From Sulfuricurvum sp. (GTDB lineage: Bacteria > Campylobacterota > Campylobacteria > Campylobacterales > Sulfurimonadaceae), in the NCBI GenBank assembly GCA_011391735.1, contig JAABPY010000037.1:1-37146 (forward strand): a DNA stretch of 37,146 bases, in the 5' to 3' direction. Shown in pieces: positions 8,905 to 19,219 of this stretch. Under the pieces are notes generated by a model. It was not told where the DNA came from. It ran no database searches and saw only the letters and a program-made list of their open reading frames with translations. Within the stretch, counting starts at the first letter, position 1. Each line of letters starts with the position of its first letter. The translations under genes and the position numbers were made by a program.

Positions 8905-9529
8905 AAAACTCCGCCGCTTCTTTTTCATCATCGCTTAGAGTGGCAAATTCATCATCATTAGCTATTTTATCCTTGATGATGTCGGCACAATACTTAAACC
9001 CCAGTTTTTGCGCCACTTCCATATCGAAGAGAAATCCCAAACCGCTAAACTGATACGGCTCCTCTTGTTCAATACACAATAAAATTCCCTCACACTCCTT
9101 TTCAAAGAGATCAACAAGCTCACGATATTTAATATGAAACTCTGTCGCATGCCACCCAATGGTTTCAAGTGTTTTGTCAGAAAATTCAGCAATCCCATCC
9201 CCTGATGTATCATCGTATAAGGCGCGACGTTGATTGAAGCTGATAATGTTTTGCCACGCACCTGAAGCTTTGATAAGGATTCGATTCCCATCTTCAACAA
9301 TTCGGTACTCTTTTCCCAAAATTTCGGTGATAGGACGGGCAAGATTGGTGGAGAGAGGTGATACAGGGGGGATTGTCCCCTCATAAATGGAGATAAGATC
9401 ACCAGTAAAAGGTTCATACACAATAGTACCGTTGTAGCTGATGGCAAATTTCTTAGAAGAATTGAGGGCATGGAGTAAACTAGAGCGTTCTACAACGATA
9501 ATTTCTTTAAATAAATTAAACTTTTTCAT
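8891..9529 (-). CDS. Conserved-looking hypothetical protein (212 aa)
   Basis: Long ORF starting MKKFNLFKEI. 3' end overlaps ruvX convergently. No recognised domain. Confidence 0.75.
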   Translation of the reverse strand: MKKFNLFKEIIVVERSSLLHALNSSKKFAISYNGTIVYEPFTGDLISIYEGTIPPVSPLSTNLARPITEILGKEYRIVEDGNRILIKASGAWQNIISFNQRRALYDDTSGDGIAEFSDKTLETIGWHATEFHIKYRELVDLFEKECEGILLCIEQEEPYQFSGLGFLFDMEVAQKLGFKYCADIIKDKIANDDEFATLSDDEKEAAEFFKAI

Positions 9530-9645
9530 GGATGAATCCTTACTTTTTGTGTGAATTGTACCGTATGGTTTATCGAAAAGGCTAAAGAGAAAATTTAAGC
9601 GATGAGACTAAGGGGATACTTATCTTATTTTTTAGGTAATTGGGG

Positions 9646-9651
9646 TATAAT
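9646..9651 (+). promoter_or_regulatory. Candidate sigma70 -10 box (TATAAT) for ilvC
   Basis: ggggTATAATccgc about 45 nt upstream of the ilvC ATG in AT-rich sequence. Confidence 0.5.
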
Positions 9652-9665
9652 CCGCAAAATTTTAA

Positions 9666-10718
<1,053 letters not shown>

Positions 10719-10729
10719 GTCTATTCTAA

Positions 10730-10749
10730 AAGCACCTTTTGGGGTGCTT
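10730..10749 (+). terminator. Hairpin downstream of ilvC
   Basis: AAGCACC-TTTTGG-GGTGCTT, 12 nt after the ilvC stop, followed by only a short AT-rich tract. Confidence 0.5.
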
Positions 10750-10771
10750 ATTTCACTATAAGTTCTCTTCC

Positions 10772-11803
10772 ATGCACAAATCTCTTTTTTCCTTTCAGCG
10801 TCTTTTTTCCCTTAAAAATTTAGCCCTTTTTTTGTCTTTTTTTATCCTTATGGTCACCGTTGGACTTATTGGATACACGATTGGTCTCAATCAAACGCAA
10901 ACCAAGCTTGATGATGAGCATCAAGAAAATCTTATGTTGAGAGAAAAAATCAAAAAAAGTGCTACCACTGACACGCAAACTAATATGCTTCAAGAGGGTG
11001 AAGCTAAAAAACACGATGATGAAATTCGTCATTTAAAAGAGAAACTCAAGCAAGTATGCTTGGAGAAAAAAATGGTGGAAGCCAATCACGAATATGCCCC
11101 TAAAGATAAAAATGCACTACCACCCAAGGCAGAGATAAAAGTACTTCCCACAACTAAACCTTCCAATGCAAAATTAGTGATTATTATGGATGATATTTCG
11201 TATGCACGTGACGTGAAAGCAATTCATGCTTTGGGATTACCGCTGGTCATGTCCTTTTTACCACCCAGTGCTTGTCATCCTGAGTCGGCTAAATTAGCGG
11301 CTAAAGAGAGTGGTTATATGGTTCATTTTCCGATGCAAGCGGTTGCATTTAACGATGAAGAACCTGATACTTTACACGTTGGTGACAGTGAAGAGAAAAT
11401 TGCCGCTCGGATTGCGCAGCTAAAGCATCTTTATCCAAAAGTGCGCTATATGAATAATCATACAGGCTCAAAATTCACCTCCGATACGGCATCGATGGAG
11501 AAATTAATGCCACTTTTGAAAAAAGAAGGGATTGTCTTTGTCGATAGTCGTACGATTGGAACGACAAAGGTGCCACAGGTTTCTAAAGCATTGGGATTGC
11601 GCTATTTGGGGCGTGATGTTTTTTTGGATGATCAAGATGGAGTGGCGAACATCAAAAAACAAATACGTGAGGCAGTTGCATTAGCAAAACGTCATGGAAC
11701 GGCGATTGCCATAGGGCATCCCCGTCCCGATACGCTAAAAGCACTAAGGGAGTCCAAAGTACTTTTAGGGGAAATTCAGTTGGTAAGTATCGATAAAATT
11801 TAA
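10772..11803 (+). CDS. Divergent polysaccharide deacetylase family protein
   Basis: N-terminal TM, coiled coil, then KLVIIMDDISYARDVKAIHALGLPLVMSFLPPSACHPESAKLA...YMVHFPMQA...MNNHTGSKFT...FVDSRTIG...AIAIGHPRPDTL. ATG at 10772 preferred to ORF-track start 10739. Confidence 0.85.
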   Translation: MHKSLFSFQRLFSLKNLALFLSFFILMVTVGLIGYTIGLNQTQTKLDDEHQENLMLREKIKKSATTDTQTNMLQEGEAKKHDDEIRHLKEKLKQVCLEKKMVEANHEYAPKDKNALPPKAEIKVLPTTKPSNAKLVIIMDDISYARDVKAIHALGLPLVMSFLPPSACHPESAKLAAKESGYMVHFPMQAVAFNDEEPDTLHVGDSEEKIAARIAQLKHLYPKVRYMNNHTGSKFTSDTASMEKLMPLLKKEGIVFVDSRTIGTTKVPQVSKALGLRYLGRDVFLDDQDGVANIKKQIREAVALAKRHGTAIAIGHPRPDTLKALRESKVLLGEIQLVSIDKI

Positions 11804-11811
11804 TTTTTATG

Positions 11812-11817
11812 TATAAT
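11812..11817 (+). promoter_or_regulatory. Candidate -10 box (TATAAT) for ppk2-sulP
   Basis: tttatgTATAATataatag between the deacetylase stop and the PPK2 ATG at 11845. Confidence 0.4.
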
Positions 11818-11844
11818 ATAATAGAACTAAAAAAAGGGGATACA

Positions 11845-12774
11845 ATGGGTGCAAAAAATTCTATGCTCAAAGATGAAGTGGTTGAAGTTATGAATATTGA
11901 CGAGATCGCACATGATGATCGGCGTAAAACGGCAGAAGAGAATGCGCTAGAGCGGCGGAAAAATGCCGAAAAAGAGGAGCGTGTCCCTGTTTGGATCAAG
12001 AAATCGGTATTAGAGTATGAAAAAGAGCTCAAAGAACTTCAAATTGAGTTATTAAAACTTCAAAATCACGTCAAAGATCAAGGTTTAAAAGTACTAATGA
12101 TTTTTGAAGGGCGTGATGCTGCGGGTAAGGGGGGGACGATTAAGCGGATGACGGAGCATCTCAACCCACGGGGTGCTCGTATCGTTGCCCTTGATAAACC
12201 CTCGGATATTGAAAAAACACAATGGTATTTTCAGCGCTACGCCAACCACCTTCCTGCTGCTGGCGAAATCGTTTTTTTTGATCGCAGTTGGTATAACCGT
12301 GGTGGTGTTGAACCGGTAATGGGGTTTTGTACAGACGAACAGCATAAAGAATTTTTGGATCATGTAGGTGAGTTTGAAAAAATGTTGGTTCGATCTGGGA
12401 TAATTCTTTTTAAATTTTATTTCTCTGTCTCTAAAAAAATACAAGCAGAACGGTTCAAAGGGAGAAAAACAGATCCACTAAAACAGTTCAAACTCTCTCC
12501 TGTGGACGAATCATCTCAAGATTTATGGGAAAAATATACGACGGTAAAGCTCTCGATGCTCAAAGCCTCTCATACAGGGACGGCTCCATGGATTATTATC
12601 CGTTCGGACAATAAGAAAAAAGCTCGTATCAACTGTATCAAACATGTTTTATCAACGGTTCAATATCCTACTAAAAGTAAACTTGATCTTAAAACATCCA
12701 AAAAAATTCTGATTTGGGGTGATGAAGAGATTATGCTTATGGAAACAAAAACAGACAGTCATGCTCGGGCTTAA
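11845..12774 (+). CDS. ppk2: Polyphosphate kinase 2 family protein
   Basis: VLMIFEGRDAAGKGGTIKRMTEHLNPRGARIVALDKPSDIEKTQWYFQRYANHLPAAGEIVFFDRSWYNRGGVEPVMGFCT. Confidence 0.94.
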   Translation: MGAKNSMLKDEVVEVMNIDEIAHDDRRKTAEENALERRKNAEKEERVPVWIKKSVLEYEKELKELQIELLKLQNHVKDQGLKVLMIFEGRDAAGKGGTIKRMTEHLNPRGARIVALDKPSDIEKTQWYFQRYANHLPAAGEIVFFDRSWYNRGGVEPVMGFCTDEQHKEFLDHVGEFEKMLVRSGIILFKFYFSVSKKIQAERFKGRKTDPLKQFKLSPVDESSQDLWEKYTTVKLSMLKASHTGTAPWIIIRSDNKKKARINCIKHVLSTVQYPTKSKLDLKTSKKILIWGDEEIMLMETKTDSHARA

Positions 12775-14962
12775 ATCTCAAAATATCCTTGCCGATTTTT
12801 GGGGGGGGACGGCTGCTATGTTGGTGGCACTTCCTTCTGCTATTGCTTTTGGGGTAACGATTTATGCGACGATTGGGGGGCATTATGGGGCGTATGGAGC
12901 AATCGCAGGTATCTTGGGCGTTGCGACGATTGGGATTATCGCTTCTGCTTTAGGGGGGACAAACCGTCTTATTTCAGCACCCAGTGCCCCTGCCGTAGCG
13001 GTACTTTCTGCCTTTGCCCTTACGTGTGTTTCCCAAGATCTTGGAGCGGATCTTATCTTTGTAATGTTGATGATTGTCGCATTATTAGCGGGTATTTTTC
13101 AATTGCTGTTTGGTTTTGTTGGATTGGGGAGACTGATCAAATATATGCCGTTTCCTGTTGTAAGTGGGTACCTTAGTGGGGTAGGTCTCTATATTTTTGC
13201 ATCTCAAACACCTAAGTTTTTAGGGCTCCCTTTGGGTGCCCATTTTTGGGAATCGCTGCATGCTTACACCTCTTGGCAATGGGAGAGTATTGTTATTGGT
13301 TTGATGACGATGGTAACTATGGTGTATGCAAATAAGTTTTTCAGTGCTATCCCTGCCGTTGTTGTCGCTTTGATAGCGGGGAGTGGAGTATACGGGATAT
13401 TGGGGATGGTCGATTCTTCATTATTTATCCCTAATAATTCGTTAGTTATCGGTGATCTTAGAGGTTCTGGAGGGGTGGATTTTATCCAAATGTTTGTAGG
13501 GCGTTTTGAAATACTAAAACATTTTACCCTTGATGATATAAGGTTCCTTTTTTTTCCTGCATTGACGTTGGCAGTGCTTCTTTCGATAGATACCCTCAAA
13601 ACGTGTGTGATACTTGATTCAATGACCCACTCTTTTCACGATTCTAATAAAGAATTGATTGCGCAAGGTTCTGCTAATATCGTCTCCTCCTTGATCGGGG
13701 GGACGGCGGGATCGGGGTCGATGGGACCTACGATGGTTAATCTCTCCAGTGGTGCGCAAACCTCTTTATCAGGGGTTATCGAAGGGGGGATGGCAATTGT
13801 TGCATTTGTTGTGTTAGGGACATTTATCGGATGGATTCCTGTTGCAGCATTGGCGGGTATTTTGATGGTCATTGGATTGAGAATGATTGATCGACACAGT
13901 CTGAAATTACTCAAAACTTCCAAAACGGCTTTCGATTTTTTGATTATTGTCATTGTTGCGATAACGGCACTCACCGTAAGCCTCATTGCAGCAGCTGGAG
14001 TTGGTTTACTTTTGGCGATTGTTTTATATATTGTGCAACAAATTGGTGCATCGGTCGTATACCGTCAGTTTGATGGGACGGAGGCAAAAAGTAAAATTAT
14101 CCGATCCAACGATGAGGAGTCACTCTTACGAGAGAGAGGGGGTGAGTATTCGCTCTACGAGTTGCATGGAAGTTTATTTTTTGGAACCGCCAATCAGCTG
14201 TATACAATGCTTCAACAAGATTTACAATATAAAAAATACATTATATTGGATATGAAACGGGTACAAACCGTTGATCTAACAGCGGCTCATATTCTTCTCC
14301 AAATCAAAGATATTCTTCATGATCACAATGGGTATTTAATTCTCTCTCGTTTACCCCATAAACTCCCTAGTGGTGATGATATGGAAAATTATTTCAATCA
14401 CGTAGGACTTCTAAAACATCTTAGCCCCATCAAAGTTTTTGATGCTATTGACGATGCTATTGAGTGGGTTGAGGATAAGATTTTATATGAAAATGTTCTT
14501 GAACAGCAGCAAGAAAGAGTGCTAGAATTGAATGATTTTGATCTCTTTAAGGGGCGAAAATTGGATACGTTAGCGGAGATAGAGACCCTTTTAGAACTTA
14601 AATCGTTTAAAAAAGGGGAAGTGATTTATTCACAAGGGGATTCAACTGGGGAAATATTTTTGATTCGGCGGGGTTTAGTACGGCTGATGCTCCCTTATAA
14701 TGCGCAAAAGAATGTTCACCTAAGTACATTGACGCAAGGGAGTTTTTTTGGAGAGTTTTCATTTCTGGAGGGGAGTCCCCATTACACCGATACCATTGCT
14801 GCTAGTGATACTGATCTTTACATGATTTCTCGGGATTCGTTTGACCGCTTTTCAGAACATCATAAAAAAGCCTCACTGCACTTTATGCAAAGTCTCGCTA
14901 CTGTCCTCGCCCAAAGGCTCAAAGTAACACGAACAGAATTGGCAGAAGAGTATGATGTATGA
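12761..14962 (+). CDS. SulP-family anion transporter with STAS domain and C-terminal cyclic-nucleotide-binding-like (CNB) domain
   Basis: SulP core (FWGGTAAMLVALPSAIAFGV...), STAS (YSLYELHGSLFFGTANQLYTML...YIILDMKRVQTVDLTAAHIL), CNB (FKKGEVIYSQGDSTGEIFLIRRGLVRL...GSFFGEFSFLEG). Start 12761 overlaps ppk2 by 14 nt. Confidence 0.92.
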   Translation: MLGLKSQNILADFWGGTAAMLVALPSAIAFGVTIYATIGGHYGAYGAIAGILGVATIGIIASALGGTNRLISAPSAPAVAVLSAFALTCVSQDLGADLIFVMLMIVALLAGIFQLLFGFVGLGRLIKYMPFPVVSGYLSGVGLYIFASQTPKFLGLPLGAHFWESLHAYTSWQWESIVIGLMTMVTMVYANKFFSAIPAVVVALIAGSGVYGILGMVDSSLFIPNNSLVIGDLRGSGGVDFIQMFVGRFEILKHFTLDDIRFLFFPALTLAVLLSIDTLKTCVILDSMTHSFHDSNKELIAQGSANIVSSLIGGTAGSGSMGPTMVNLSSGAQTSLSGVIEGGMAIVAFVVLGTFIGWIPVAALAGILMVIGLRMIDRHSLKLLKTSKTAFDFLIIVIVAITALTVSLIAAAGVGLLLAIVLYIVQQIGASVVYRQFDGTEAKSKIIRSNDEESLLRERGGEYSLYELHGSLFFGTANQLYTMLQQDLQYKKYIILDMKRVQTVDLTAAHILLQIKDILHDHNGYLILSRLPHKLPSGDDMENYFNHVGLLKHLSPIKVFDAIDDAIEWVEDKILYENVLEQQQERVLELNDFDLFKGRKLDTLAEIETLLELKSFKKGEVIYSQGDSTGEIFLIRRGLVRLMLPYNAQKNVHLSTLTQGSFFGEFSFLEGSPHYTDTIAASDTDLYMISRDSFDRFSEHHKKASLHFMQSLATVLAQRLKVTRTELAEEYDV

Positions 14963-15024
14963 CATAGTGCCATATTTTACCCCTTTTTTTTCGATAACGA
15001 TAAGATGGTGAAAAAAGAGGAGAG

Positions 15025-15804
15025 ATGATGGCAAACGCTGTCCCATTTTCGATTAGTGAACTCCAATCGATCAAAAAATATCCTGAAACGTTGTATTATA
15101 AAGGGTCGTTAGATCTTCTATATCGCCCTAAAATTTCTATTGTGGGTACTCGTAGACCCAATCCCTACACCCGTGCATTGACTCTTGAGCTTTCAAGAAA
15201 GCTTGCCAACGCAGGGATGGTGATTGTAAGCGGAGCTGCTGCTGGGGTGGATGCACTCTCTCACGATGGGGCAGGTGTTGCCAACACGATAGCGGTTCTT
15301 CCGTGCGGTATTGATATTCGTTATCCTGTCCGTAACGGGGCTTTGATTGAAGCAATTGAAAATAATGGATTGACTCTCTCTCAATTTGAACCCGATTTTA
15401 CTGCTAGGGAGTGGAGTTTTGTCGTCCGAAATGAAATCGTAGTAGCATTGGGGGAAGCCCTTATCGTCACCGAAGCAGACATAGGAAGTGGAAGTATGCG
15501 CTCGGTAGGGTATGCACTGGAGATGGGGAAGCAAATTTATGTTCTTCCCCATCGCCTACGAGAAAGTGGAGGAACGCAACGACTATTGGCGCAAGGAAAA
15601 GCAATTGCTATTGAAGATATTGATTCATTTGTAGCGACCATTACGAAAACAGCACACAATACAATGAGTGATACCCCATTTTTAGCCTATTGCCGATCAA
15701 TGCCGACGTATGAAGAGGTGATAGGACGATTTCCTTCAGAAATTTTTGAAGCGGAACTCAGTGGCGTTATTGATGTTGTAAATGGGAGAGTAATCGTGGT
15801 GTAA
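15025..15804 (+). CDS. dprA: DNA processing protein DprA
   Basis: YPETLYYKGSLDLL...ISIVGTRRPNPYTRALTLELSRKLANAGMVIVSGAAAGVDALSHDGA...GSGSMRSVGYALEMGKQIYVLPHR. Confidence 0.93.
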   Translation: MMANAVPFSISELQSIKKYPETLYYKGSLDLLYRPKISIVGTRRPNPYTRALTLELSRKLANAGMVIVSGAAAGVDALSHDGAGVANTIAVLPCGIDIRYPVRNGALIEAIENNGLTLSQFEPDFTAREWSFVVRNEIVVALGEALIVTEADIGSGSMRSVGYALEMGKQIYVLPHRLRESGGTQRLLAQGKAIAIEDIDSFVATITKTAHNTMSDTPFLAYCRSMPTYEEVIGRFPSEIFEAELSGVIDVVNGRVIVV

Positions 15805-15814
15805 TCAGGAGAGC

Positions 15815-16138
15815 TTAATGCCCTGCTGATGTACTTTCATATCCGTAGTGTTTGACGAGATAGTTAACAATGGTTTGTTGATCCTCTTTGGGAATGGGTG
15901 CTTTGAACTCATTGACCATTTTAGACACCGTCCCTGTCCAATAAGGGCGGCTTTTTTGCCCTTGGTTGAGGATGTAACCAAAAGAGTGACAGATAAGGCA
16001 GTATTGTTGTACCACTTCATCATGATCCCCTTTTGCTATTGGATAATCAACGTAGGGCATCTCGATAGGTTTAGCCACTTGTGCAAATACGGCTGTAGCG
16101 CTTAGTAATAGTGTTGCCACTAATAATGTTATCTTCAT
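15815..16138 (-). CDS. Monoheme cytochrome c, SorB-like subunit of sulfite:cytochrome c oxidoreductase
   Basis: Signal peptide MKITLLVATLLLSATAVFA; CLICH heme motif; immediately downstream of a SorA-like gene. Confidence 0.85.
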   Translation of the reverse strand: MKITLLVATLLLSATAVFAQVAKPIEMPYVDYPIAKGDHDEVVQQYCLICHSFGYILNQGQKSRPYWTGTVSKMVNEFKAPIPKEDQQTIVNYLVKHYGYESTSAGH

Positions 16139-16149
16139 CTTCTTCCCCC

Positions 16150-17373
16150 TTACACTATTTTTACATTAACAGCATCTACGCCATTGTATTGATATCCGCC
16201 TGCATTCCAGCCGATCTCATCGGGCATTGGTTGAATATTACCAATACGGTTGATCGCACGAACCATAATGGTATACTCCCCCTTGGCTTTGGGTTCCCAG
16301 CTGTAGTTCCATTGGCGATAGGCGTATTTGCCATTGTCTTTTTGAAGAGTGGTCGCACCCCAACTCTTGCCACTATCAAGGGAGATCATCACCTCTTTAA
16401 TCCCTTTTCCTTGGTCAAAGGCGATTCCCGTTACGTTAATGCGAGACCCTTTTTTGATGACGGTATTAGGGGTAGGATAGCCAATAACTGATTTAACTTT
16501 CATCACAGCGATGGGCTTACGTTTGTATTCGAAATCTCCCCCTGAGATGACACATTCACAGTCATTATCGGGGACAGTGTAGGCGACATCCATAAAGAAA
16601 CTTTTGCGATACTCATCCATAACGGTGATTTCAGAGAGCATTTTGACCCAACTGTCTGAGAAATGCCCCGGAATGATCAGCTTGAGAGGAAAGCCATTGA
16701 GATAAGGGATATCTTCCCCATTCATCGAGTAAGCAACAATAATGTCACCGCTAAGAGCTTCATCAATTTCCATTTCGCGGAAAAACTTCGGAGTTTCATC
16801 GACTGCTGGTTTTTCGAGTCCATTGAGACCGACAAATTTAGCGGTTGCTTGAACCCCTGCCATAGCGAGGATGTCTTTGAGTCTGGCCCCTTTCCATACG
16901 GCACACCCCATTGCTCCATGACCCCATTGAACACCGTGAGTTGCTTGACCCGAACTGGCGTAAAATTTACGGCTATTTCCACCGCACTGGAGTACGCTTG
17001 TGATCTCTACGGGTTCAAATTTGGATTTCAAATCATCAACGCTAAGGGAGAGTGGTTTCTCAACAGAGCCTTTGACTTCAAGACGAAACGTTTCAAGATC
17101 AATATACATCGGAATATCCGGCATATGCCATCGGACGAAAAACTGATCATTAGGGGTAATGGTTTTAGTGAAAATATCACGAGAAGATTCCAAAAGTGGA
17201 GGACGATCCGAAATCGTTTTCATCGGTTTCTTCTCTGGGAACGCAATAACGGGAGGGACAAACTCTCCTGTAGTATCTGTTATGATTTTTTTGGAGCTTT
17301 CCTTACCCAACAGAGTTGATGCGCCAAGAAGCAGTCCAGCACCTAAAAAATTTCGTCGATTAATTTTATTCAT
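16150..17373 (-). CDS. Periplasmic molybdopterin sulfite dehydrogenase, SorA-like
   Basis: Tat-type signal (NRRNFLGAGLLLGAST); SUOX-like core (TSVLQCGGNSRKFYASSGQATHGVQWGHGAMGCAVWKGARLKDIL); Mo-co oxidoreductase dimerisation-like C-terminus. Confidence 0.92.
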   Translation of the reverse strand: MNKINRRNFLGAGLLLGASTLLGKESSKKIITDTTGEFVPPVIAFPEKKPMKTISDRPPLLESSRDIFTKTITPNDQFFVRWHMPDIPMYIDLETFRLEVKGSVEKPLSLSVDDLKSKFEPVEITSVLQCGGNSRKFYASSGQATHGVQWGHGAMGCAVWKGARLKDILAMAGVQATAKFVGLNGLEKPAVDETPKFFREMEIDEALSGDIIVAYSMNGEDIPYLNGFPLKLIIPGHFSDSWVKMLSEITVMDEYRKSFFMDVAYTVPDNDCECVISGGDFEYKRKPIAVMKVKSVIGYPTPNTVIKKGSRINVTGIAFDQGKGIKEVMISLDSGKSWGATTLQKDNGKYAYRQWNYSWEPKAKGEYTIMVRAINRIGNIQPMPDEIGWNAGGYQYNGVDAVNVKIV

Positions 17374-17421
17374 AAAAATGCCTTACAAGTTAATGGTGTA
17401 TTTTATCATAACTTGAGAGAT

Positions 17422-18462
17422 TTAGAGTATCAGCATCGCATCCCCATACGAGAAAAAGCGATATTTTTGATCGATTGCTTCGTCATAAATACGGTGTGTC
17501 TCTTCCAATCCAACAAAGGAAGCAACAAGCATCAATAATGTTGACTGGGGTAAATGAAAATTAGTAAGGAGATGATTGACTCTTTTGGGTGGATTATTGG
17601 GGTGTAAGAAGAGATTGGCTTCTCCGTGAAGTTCTCCTGAGCGGGCGTGGTATTCAATCGTTCGTGTTGAGGTTGTTCCCACACACAAAAGGGGAAGATC
17701 ACTTTGGATAAGGGTATGTGCCTCCTTGGAGATATTGAAATACTCCGAGTGCATAGGGTGATCGGTGATGACTTCGGCTTCGACGGGCTTGAATGTCCCT
17801 GATCCTACATGAAGGGTGACGAATGCGTTGGAGTGTGAAGCGCAAACTACCTCAAAAAGTTCATCGGTAAAATGTAGCGATGCAGTAGGGGCAGCAACAG
17901 CCCCCTCGTGGTGGGCAAAGACACTTTGATATTCCCGTTCATCTTCACTGTTGTCCTCACGTCCGAGATAAGGGGGTAATGGTATATGTCCAATACGCTC
18001 TAAGATAGGGAGAAGCTCTTCAAAACGGATAAGGGTATTTGAAAGATAAAAATTCACCTCACGTGAACCGTCGTCATTAAGGGCTATAATCGTTGCCGTA
18101 AGGTTTTCATCAAAAAGAAGGGTAAATCCCACTTTGACACGCCCTTTGATATAGACATTTAGGGTGTGGGCATCAAGAGGGCGATTGATGAGGAGTTCGA
18201 TGGTACCGCCACTGGCTTTTTTCCCATACAATCTCGCTTTAATAACTTTAGTATCGTTAAAGATGATGGCGCACTCTTGGGGTAAAAATTGCTCTAGTTG
18301 ATCGAACCTCGCATGGGTGATTGAGCTATCCTTTCGGTTATACACAAGCAATCGAGCATGATCTCGAGGATGGATGGGATGGGTCGCTATGAGCTCATGG
18401 GGGAGGGTGTACTCATAGCTAGAGGTAAGAAGTGGGTCTTTAATCAATGGTCTCTTCTTCAT
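17422..18462 (-). CDS. queA: S-adenosylmethionine:tRNA ribosyltransferase-isomerase
   Basis: YEYTLPHELIATHPIHPRDHARLLVYNR, FNDTKVIKARLYG, VGTTSTRTIEYH, NLFLHPN, NHLLTNFHLPQSTLLMLV. Start 18462 preferred; overlaps tatC. Confidence 0.95.
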   Translation of the reverse strand: MKKRPLIKDPLLTSSYEYTLPHELIATHPIHPRDHARLLVYNRKDSSITHARFDQLEQFLPQECAIIFNDTKVIKARLYGKKASGGTIELLINRPLDAHTLNVYIKGRVKVGFTLLFDENLTATIIALNDDGSREVNFYLSNTLIRFEELLPILERIGHIPLPPYLGREDNSEDEREYQSVFAHHEGAVAAPTASLHFTDELFEVVCASHSNAFVTLHVGSGTFKPVEAEVITDHPMHSEYFNISKEAHTLIQSDLPLLCVGTTSTRTIEYHARSGELHGEANLFLHPNNPPKRVNHLLTNFHLPQSTLLMLVASFVGLEETHRIYDEAIDQKYRFFSYGDAMLIL

Positions 18463-19219
18463 CTTCGATAAAGTGTTCCTCTTTGGGGGCAGGGTTGACG
18501 GCACGAACGATCAAGATGGAAAGTCCATACAAAAGTACCAATGGTGCTGCCATTAAGAGTTGGCTAATAACATCGGGAGGGGTTAAAATAGCGGCGATAA
18601 TAAAGATAATAACAACGGCATAACGGAAAAAATTAATCATCATTCTATCATCAATGAGCCCCAAAAGGGCAAGAAAATAACAGACAACGGGAAGTTCAAA
18701 GGCAAGCCCAAAACCAAAGAGAATTTTGGTAAAAAACTCAACGTATTCTCCGATGTTATACATCGGAACAAAAGAGGCACTCCCAAATTCGATGAAAAAA
18801 GCAAATCCAAGGGGGGTTACCAAATAATAGGCAAAAGCCGCCCCAACTAAGAACATTCCAGTACCACCGACAACGATGGGAATCATCATTTTTTTCTCAT
18901 TGGCATACAAGCCAGGGGCAATAAAGAGCCATATTTGGGATAATAATACAGGTAAGGCAGCAAGAAGCCCTGCAAACAAGGAAACCTTCATAGCGACAAA
19001 AAAGGCTTCCGATAGTTCTCGCGTAACGATCATCCCCATGGCTGCTTTAGGGGAAATTTTAGCGGTGGAGACCAATGCCGTTACCAAAGGTTTGGTAATC
19101 CATGCGAGGATAGCATCGTGGAAGTTCCACATCACAATAGACATAATAATGACAGCCACAACACTGATACCTAGCCGTTTTCGTAATTCGGCTAAATGGG
19201 GACGTATATCATCAAACAT
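18440..19219 (-). CDS. tatC: Twin-arginine translocase subunit TatC
   Basis: RPHLAELRKRLGIS..., multiple TMs, GFGLAFELPVVCYFLALLGLI, AAILTPPDVISQLLMAAPL. Confidence 0.97.
   Translation of the reverse strand: MFDDIRPHLAELRKRLGISVVAVIIMSIVMWNFHDAILAWITKPLVTALVSTAKISPKAAMGMIVTRELSEAFFVAMKVSLFAGLLAALPVLLSQIWLFIAPGLYANEKKMMIPIVVGGTGMFLVGAAFAYYLVTPLGFAFFIEFGSASFVPMYNIGEYVEFFTKILFGFGLAFELPVVCYFLALLGLIDDRMMINFFRYAVVIIFIIAAILTPPDVISQLLMAAPLVLLYGLSILIVRAVNPAPKEEHFIEDEEETID

Noticed and set aside
8962-9471. 169-aa minus-strand ORF overlapping the 212-aa hypothetical protein in another frame
   Set aside because: The 8891-9529 frame is longer with a better start and more natural composition. The alternative looks like a shadow ORF.
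12124-12136. G6-G7 runs elsewhere (for example in ppk2, folP, motA and cmoA)
   Set aside because: Shorter than the four G8 tracts and explained by Gly-Gly coding with GGG codons. Too weak to propose as contingency loci.
12799-13176. Cys/Trp-rich plus-strand ORF inside sulP
   Set aside because: Out-of-frame translation of TM-coding sequence. The Cys/Trp content comes from frame-shifted Gly/Leu codons, not a Cys-rich peptide.
16663-17319. 218-aa plus-strand ORF antisense to the SorA-like gene
   Set aside because: Long, but wholly opposite a clearly recognisable molybdoenzyme. Length alone is not enough evidence.
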